Shown here: one piece after another, positions 59,340 through 64,000 of the stretch
Numbering within the stretch: the stretch's first letter is position 1
How the letters are laid out: each line of letters begins with the position of its first letter
Assembly (NCBI RefSeq): GCF_003076635.1
Contig: NZ_QDKG01000001.1
Span: 310,001-374,000, forward strand
DNA: 64,000 nucleotides
Reading direction: 5' to 3'
Source of the DNA: Sphingobacterium corticibacter
GTDB taxonomy: Bacteria > Bacteroidota > Bacteroidia > Sphingobacteriales > Sphingobacteriaceae
Program-made: the position numbers and the translations under genes
Notes under the pieces: model-generated
What the model was told of the DNA's origin: nothing
Seen by the model: only the letters and a program-made list of their open reading frames with translations
The model's database searches: none

Positions 59340-60671
59340 ATGGGAGTATTAGTAATGATTGGGCAGGTCCTCCTTGGACTGTCTTTGTTAATTGTGTTGC
59401 ACGAGCTAGGACATTTCCTAGCAGCACGTGCCTTTGGTATCAAAGTAGAAAAGTTCTACTTATTTTTTGATGCTTGGGGCGTTAAACTATTTAAATTTAA
59501 TTATAAAGGCTGCGAATATGGTATCGGCTGGCTTCTATTGGGTGGTTATGTCAAGATTGCGGGTATGGTCGATGAGTCCATGGACACGGAGCAACTGAAG
59601 CAAGATCCGCAACCTTGGGAATTTCGCTCTAAACCAGCTTGGCAGCGCTTGATCGTGATGTTAGGCGGTATCATCGTGAATGTCATTGTCGGTGTATTTG
59701 TCTTTTGGATGTTGACCTTTCATTATGGCGTAACCGATATTGATAACACAAAATTGGTTGACGGTGTTGTTCCCGGCATTGTGGGTAAAGCTGTCGGAAT
59801 CGAACCTGGAGATCGTATTTTGAAAGTAAATGGACAGGTGCCGCAACATTTTGCTCAAGATCTTTTAAATACCGATGTACTCTTCGGTGGTGCAACCCTT
59901 ACAGTAGAACGCAATGGTCAATCTATTGATCTGATGATGCCAGCCGATATGGGCAATATGGTAGCCGAGCATAAAGCAAATGAATTTATCCAGCCGCGTA
60001 GAAGAATTGCACGTATTGATGAAGTTGTTGCAGATCTTCCTGCGGCAAAGATGGGAATATTGGCCGGCGATAGCATCGTAAGTTTGAATAATAAACCTGT
60101 GCTTTTCCAAGATGAAGTAACCAATACGCTTACAGCTCAGGCAAACAAGCCGGTGCAGGTTGGCGTGATTCGAGATGGTCAATCGGTGGAGCTGTCAGGA
60201 AAGGTTTCAGCAGAAGGGACTATTGGCGTCTTGTATAGCGTTGCTGGAAGTTCTCTGCCGATCGTACGTTACGATTACGGTTTCTGGGAAGCATTACCGC
60301 TGGGTTCGCAAAAAGCCTTTGGTGTAATTACAGATAATATCAAAGGTTTCGGGAAGATTTTCCGTGGTGATTTGAAAGCCGATAAAGCACTTTCTGGTCC
60401 GGTTGGTATTGCTACGATGTTTGGAACGGAAGTGGATTGGGCTCGTTTCTGGAGTTTAGTCGGACTAATCTCTATGGCATTGGCTTTTATGAATTTGTTA
60501 CCAATTCCAGCTTTGGATGGCGGACATGTGGTATTCTTATTGGTAGAAATGATTCAAGGAAAACCATTGAGTGATGCATTTCTGGAAAAAGCACAAATGG
60601 TAGGTTTTTTTATATTAGTGGCCTTGATGATCTTTGTTTTTGGCAATGATATTTTTAAGCTGACGCAGTAA
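59340..60671 (+). CDS. rseP: RseP-type site-2 intramembrane metalloprotease
   Basis: The 443-aa membrane protease cuts anti-sigma factors or signal remnants within the membrane. Zinc motif LIVLHELGHFLAARAFG lies in TM1 (His/Glu/His at about 20-24), and the third ligand is in LLPIPALDGGHVVFLL (about 395-402). Two PDZ domains (about 145-205 and 220-300) carry VVPGIVGKAVGIEPGDRILK and PAAKMGILAGDSIVSLNN. It ends in a helix. It follows dxr by 61 bp, a common order in many bacteria. Confidence 0.93.
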   Translation: MGVLVMIGQVLLGLSLLIVLHELGHFLAARAFGIKVEKFYLFFDAWGVKLFKFNYKGCEYGIGWLLLGGYVKIAGMVDESMDTEQLKQDPQPWEFRSKPAWQRLIVMLGGIIVNVIVGVFVFWMLTFHYGVTDIDNTKLVDGVVPGIVGKAVGIEPGDRILKVNGQVPQHFAQDLLNTDVLFGGATLTVERNGQSIDLMMPADMGNMVAEHKANEFIQPRRRIARIDEVVADLPAAKMGILAGDSIVSLNNKPVLFQDEVTNTLTAQANKPVQVGVIRDGQSVELSGKVSAEGTIGVLYSVAGSSLPIVRYDYGFWEALPLGSQKAFGVITDNIKGFGKIFRGDLKADKALSGPVGIATMFGTEVDWARFWSLVGLISMALAFMNLLPIPALDGGHVVFLLVEMIQGKPLSDAFLEKAQMVGFFILVALMIFVFGNDIFKLTQ

Positions 60672-60719
60672 GTCCAGATTTGCCTTAGTCTAAAGGCTGA
60701 TGCAGTATGGTATAAAAGT

Positions 60720-60756
60720 AAAACTCCCGATCTTCTTGAAGGTCGGGAGTTTTTTA
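60720..60756. terminator. Bidirectional terminator between rseP and trmD
   Basis: An 11-bp stem (AAAACTCCCGA / TCGGGAGTTTT) with an inner CTTC/GAAG helix and A/T runs both sides serves both convergent genes. Confidence 0.9.
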
Positions 60757-60762
60757 TATGTC

Positions 60763-61440
60763 TTAGTCATCTAATAAATCGGGTCGTCTTTCCGTCGTGC
60801 GCTGGAGTTGTTGCTCGTGGCGCCAGGCGGTAATCTTGGCTTCATTTCCACTTAAAAGAATATCTGGCACACGATGCCCGCGCCATTCAGCAGGTCTAGT
60901 GTAAATCGGTGCATCCAACAATCCATCTTGGAACGAATCAGACAGGGCTGAAGTTTCGTCTGAAAGCACGCCCGGAAGTAATCGTACCACAGCATCTACC
61001 ACAATGGCAGCTGGAAGTTCTCCACCGGATAATACATAATCACCAACAGATATTTCTTGGGTGACATATATATCTCTTATTCGTTGGTCAATTCCTTTAT
61101 AATGACCGCAGAGAATCATTAAGTTTTTCTTAGCAGAATAGGCATTAGCAATGTCCTGATTAAGCGTTTTGCCATCAGGAGTCATATAGATAATCTCATC
61201 GTAATCGCGCTCTGCCATTAGTTTTTCGATACAATTGGCAAAAGGCTCAATCTGCATCACCATCCCCGATCCACCTCCATACGGGTAATCATCCACCGAT
61301 TTCTGTTTGTTGCTCGAGTACTCGCGCAGATTATGCACGTGAATCTCTGCCAAACCTTTCTTCTGCGCACGCTGCAAAATAGAGTGCGCGAATGGGCTGT
61401 CTAATAAATTAGGAAGTACTGTAATGATATCAAAACGCAT
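60763..61440 (-). CDS. trmD: tRNA (guanine-N1-)-methyltransferase
   Basis: TrmD methylates G37 of tRNAs reading Leu, Pro and Arg codons, preventing +1 frameshifts. The 225-aa protein has the SPOUT knot: [14 protein letters not shown] (about 55-68), [14 protein letters not shown] (about 110-123) and the SAM-binding [27 protein letters not shown] (about 132-158). The C-terminal domain includes [24 protein letters not shown] -7 box lies 5 bp before the ATG, suggesting a very short or absent leader. Confidence 0.96.
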   Translation of the reverse strand: MRFDIITVLPNLLDSPFAHSILQRAQKKGLAEIHVHNLREYSSNKQKSVDDYPYGGGSGMVMQIEPFANCIEKLMAERDYDEIIYMTPDGKTLNQDIANAYSAKKNLMILCGHYKGIDQRIRDIYVTQEISVGDYVLSGGELPAAIVVDAVVRLLPGVLSDETSALSDSFQDGLLDAPIYTRPAEWRGHRVPDILLSGNEAKITAWRHEQQLQRTTERRPDLLDD

Positions 61441-61445
61441 GGTTA

Positions 61446-61453
61446 CAAAGGTA
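61446..61453 (-). promoter_or_regulatory. -7 box (TACCTTTG) of trmD, near-leaderless
   Basis: An exact TAnnTTTG match on the minus strand lies 5 bp before the trmD ATG. If transcription starts 5-7 nt downstream, the mRNA begins at the start codon. No -33 TTG at usual spacing was found. Confidence 0.5.
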
Positions 61454-61684
61454 GGTCAAAATTGTGAGTAGCGGGAGAGGTGGAGGTAGGTTTTATGATA
61501 CCGTATTGAGACAAAATCTTTGCTATAGAAAAAGTGTGTATTTAAGTCAAGTAATTTTTTATGTCGCAATATTTTTATAAATTTTATTAATATTTTAAAT
61601 ATATTTCTTTTATAATAATATAATTTATATTATTGCCTTATTATTAACAAACTTTAACCAAATATATTTTATAATTAATTGCGT

Positions 61685-64000
61685 ATGAGACAAAGGCTAC
61701 TACTGCTTATGTTGCTTTGCACCGCTTTTCTCGCTAATGCACAGGCACAAATGCACCGCGTTACTGGGATAGTAACTGGAGCGCATGATGGAAAACCAAT
61801 AAGTGGAGTCACAGTTTCCGTCGTGGGGACTAGTATTGCTACACAGACTGATCAAGAGGGGAAGTATGTAGTTGATATTTCTGAGGGTAGAATTTTAAAG
61901 TTTTCTTATTTGGGCTTTGCTGTTCATGAAATCAATGTCGGGTCGAGAAAAATAGTGAACATTCAATTAGTTTCAAGTCAAGGTGACATAAGTGAGATAG
62001 TTGTTACGGGCTACGTGGAGACCAAAAAAGAACGTTTTGCCGGTGCAGCAGTTCAACTAAGTGCAGCTGATGTTACTGAAAATAGGCCTGTTGCGTCGTT
62101 TACTCAACTTCTCCAAGGGAGAGCTCCCGGCGTTTTAGTTAATTCTGGTACAGGTCAGCCAGGAAGAAATGCGTCGATTCGTATTCGGGGAGAACAATCA
62201 ATACAAGGAGCTGGTGCGCAACCTCTATACATTATTGACGGAGTGCCGATTGACGAAACGACTTTTCAAACATTAAATCCTAACGATTTTGAAACTTTTG
62301 CTATTCTTAAAGATGCAAATTCTACAGCAATGTACGGAGCGCGCGCAGGTGTGGGGGTAATAGTGATAACAACAAAAAAGGGGCGTGCTGGAGAGACAGT
62401 AATAACTGCGCGTGCTCAAGCAGGTGTTACTTATGCGCCAGATTTCTCACGGTTGAACATGATGAGTACTGATCAAATTTTGAACTATCAGGAACAAATT
62501 GGACTCGTCACGAATACCAATACAGTGATGCCGGGTTGGTTTTGGAGTAGACAAAATCCAAGAAACAGTGGATTGCCCGAAAGTACCCTACAACGCTACG
62601 ATTTTATGTTAGATAGTGTCAGAAATATTCAAAACAATCTGCGAGACATTCTCTTTCGAAACGGTCTTTCGCAAATGTATGAAGTGAGCGCAAATGGAGG
62701 TGGAGAAAATACTCAATTTTTTACATCTGTCAACTATTTTAATCAAGAAGGTGTAGATCGTACTTCGAGTTTAGAGCGTTTTACTGGGCGTGTAAATTTG
62801 AATCATAAAACTGGAAAATTGCAAGTGCAATGGAATACGCAAGGAGGATATTCAGTAATGCGTCAAGCTATAGGAGATATATTTGGTAATAGTGCTACAA
62901 ATCCATTTCAAATGATTTATCGTGGGATGCCTTATGATAATCCATATAAGGCGGATGGAAGTTTAAACTCGGGGCCTGGTCATACGCCATTGCAAACTAA
63001 GCAAATTGCGAATGTGCTTGAACGAAATATGAGTACAATAGATCCGCTTAGGCAAATGAAAATAAATACCTCGTTAGTGCTCAATTACGATATTACGGAT
63101 CATATTAAGATCAGAAATGCAACTGGTCTGGATCTTTCAAGTACTTTACGAGAGACCTACATGGATCCAGGCTCTTTCAGCGGTAGCCTCCAACCATTTC
63201 AAAGTGGATGGGCTAGAGAGAACCAGCAAAATTATTCTCAAATAATTAACACCTCAAGTGTTCATTATCAAAAGAAGTTTAATGAAATACATAACTTAAA
63301 TGTCGGAGGGTTTTTTGAGGCTATTCGTACTTATTACAAGGGTATGGGGTTTGAATTATATAATCTCAATCCCGGAATGCCATGGACAAGTCAAGGTGCG
63401 GGTGATCTTCCAACACAGGGAAATCCGATTATGCCACAACGGGCATCTAGTGCTCGTTCAGGTTATGGTATAAGATCTTTCTTTGGATTGGCAGAATATA
63501 GTTTTATGGATCGAATATCGCTAAATGCAAATGTTAGAAGGGATGGGACATCGCGCATTTTAAATTCGGCGAATAATAATATAACTACATGGTCTGTGGG
63601 TGGTATATGGAATATTCACCATGAGTCGTTTATGAAAAGCCAAAACTTATTAAACAGTTTGAATCTTCGCGCATCCTATGGTACTGTTCCGAACATTTCC
63701 AGTATTCCTATCAACTATTATACAGTTCAGGGTTCTAGTGAGTTAGCGCAAAACCGTGTGCCAAATTTCGGTAGTTCGCAAGAAGCATCATTTGGGACAA
63801 CTAATTATTCGGGGTCACCGATAACGGGACTGGTTCCTCTGACGCCGGGGAATCCAAATCTTAAAATTGAAAGAATACAGAAAGTTAATATCGGTTTAGA
63901 TGCAGCAGCTTTTGATAATAGAGCTAGCATGTCCTTTGATATTTATCGTAATCGAACTATAGATTTATTTGTGCGTCAGCCATTAAGTTCTACTTCTGGC
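61685..64000 (+). CDS. SusC/RagA-family TonB-dependent receptor (partial, C-terminus beyond right edge)
   Basis: The first 772 residues are in the window. The signal peptide (LLLLMLLCTAFLANAQA) is followed by a CarboxypepD-regulatory-like domain (GAHDGKPISGVTVSVVGTS, TDQEGKYVVDIS), EIVVTGYVETKKERFAGA at about 105-122 and a plug with IRIRGEQSIQGAG and LYIIDGVPI. ILKDANSTAMYGARAGVGVIVI ends the plug, and barrel strands run to the edge. The 240 bp upstream is very AT-rich with no certain promoter. The SusD partner would be just outside. Confidence 0.92.
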   Translation, partial: MRQRLLLLMLLCTAFLANAQAQMHRVTGIVTGAHDGKPISGVTVSVVGTSIATQTDQEGKYVVDISEGRILKFSYLGFAVHEINVGSRKIVNIQLVSSQGDISEIVVTGYVETKKERFAGAAVQLSAADVTENRPVASFTQLLQGRAPGVLVNSGTGQPGRNASIRIRGEQSIQGAGAQPLYIIDGVPIDETTFQTLNPNDFETFAILKDANSTAMYGARAGVGVIVITTKKGRAGETVITARAQAGVTYAPDFSRLNMMSTDQILNYQEQIGLVTNTNTVMPGWFWSRQNPRNSGLPESTLQRYDFMLDSVRNIQNNLRDILFRNGLSQMYEVSANGGGENTQFFTSVNYFNQEGVDRTSSLERFTGRVNLNHKTGKLQVQWNTQGGYSVMRQAIGDIFGNSATNPFQMIYRGMPYDNPYKADGSLNSGPGHTPLQTKQIANVLERNMSTIDPLRQMKINTSLVLNYDITDHIKIRNATGLDLSSTLRETYMDPGSFSGSLQPFQSGWARENQQNYSQIINTSSVHYQKKFNEIHNLNVGGFFEAIRTYYKGMGFELYNLNPGMPWTSQGAGDLPTQGNPIMPQRASSARSGYGIRSFFGLAEYSFMDRISLNANVRRDGTSRILNSANNNITTWSVGGIWNIHHESFMKSQNLLNSLNLRASYGTVPNISSIPINYYTVQGSSELAQNRVPNFGSSQEASFGTTNYSGSPITGLVPLTPGNPNLKIERIQKVNIGLDAAAFDNRASMSFDIYRNRTIDLFVRQPLSSTSG

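Noticed and set aside
1..64000. CRISPR array, insertion sequences, complete tRNA or rRNA genes
   Set aside because: No regularly spaced repeats, no transposase motifs, and no complete tRNA fold were seen; only the partial tRNA-like end at 4538-4560.

Overview
The window looks like chromosome of a Bacteroidota bacterium, most likely Sphingobacteriaceae (Sphingobacterium/Pedobacter type). Three SusC-type TonB-dependent receptors, two SusD lipoproteins, DUF3823, DUF4292 and DUF3276 proteins, and -7 boxes of the TAnnTTTG type all point that way. Base composition is moderately AT-rich. No rRNA, complete tRNA, CRISPR array or insertion sequence was found.

Region 1 (1-4592, minus strand) is one end of a prophage. 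From the host side inward it carries a 77-aa orphan, a DUF3560 protein, an ASCH-domain protein, a 39-aa Arg-rich ORF, a PAPS-reductase-like PP-loop protein, a ParB-like protein, and the small and large terminase subunits; the large subunit runs off the left edge. The host junction is probably a tRNA-Gly-like 3' end fragment (4538-4560) followed by a strong terminator.

Region 2 (4618-19368) is outer-membrane uptake. It has a small lipoprotein, a SusC/SusD pair followed by an APC amino-acid permease, an orphan gene, a SugE-type SMR exporter, and a second locus (SusC-SusD-DUF3823 lipoprotein, minus strand) with a 680-bp upstream region holding a 33-aa ORF and several inverted repeats. Neither locus has a glycoside hydrolase or a sigma/anti-sigma pair in the window.

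Region 3 (19388-22147) is the rplM-rpsI-rpsB-tsf translation operon. Region 4 (22348-29961) is an AraC regulator and a tyrosine/homogentisate catabolic operon (FAH-family hydrolase, flavin-reductase-like protein, homogentisate dioxygenase, 4-hydroxyphenylpyruvate dioxygenase) followed by an MFS transporter.

Region 5 (30346-37411) is envelope biogenesis: TPR protein, DUF4292 lipoprotein, EnvC-like factor, TatA, LysM lytic transglycosylase, a phosphoribosyltransferase and an NlpC/P60 peptidase. Region 6 (37530-42542) is the thrABC operon behind a Thr/Ile-rich leader peptide and a transcription attenuator.

Region 7 (42548-51749) has a DUF819 membrane protein, a 2-hydroxyacid dehydrogenase, and then four head-to-tail overlapping or abutting genes: beta-barrel protein, helix-hairpin-helix beta-barrel protein, ComEC and an atypical RecQ. 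This is the best candidate for an undescribed system, possibly DNA uptake across the outer membrane. Region 8 (51765-61440) has a LiaF-like/LytS/LytTR cluster, DUF3276, a DPP4-like peptidase, a membrane protein, dxr, rseP and trmD. A third SusC gene starts at 61685 and runs off the right edge.
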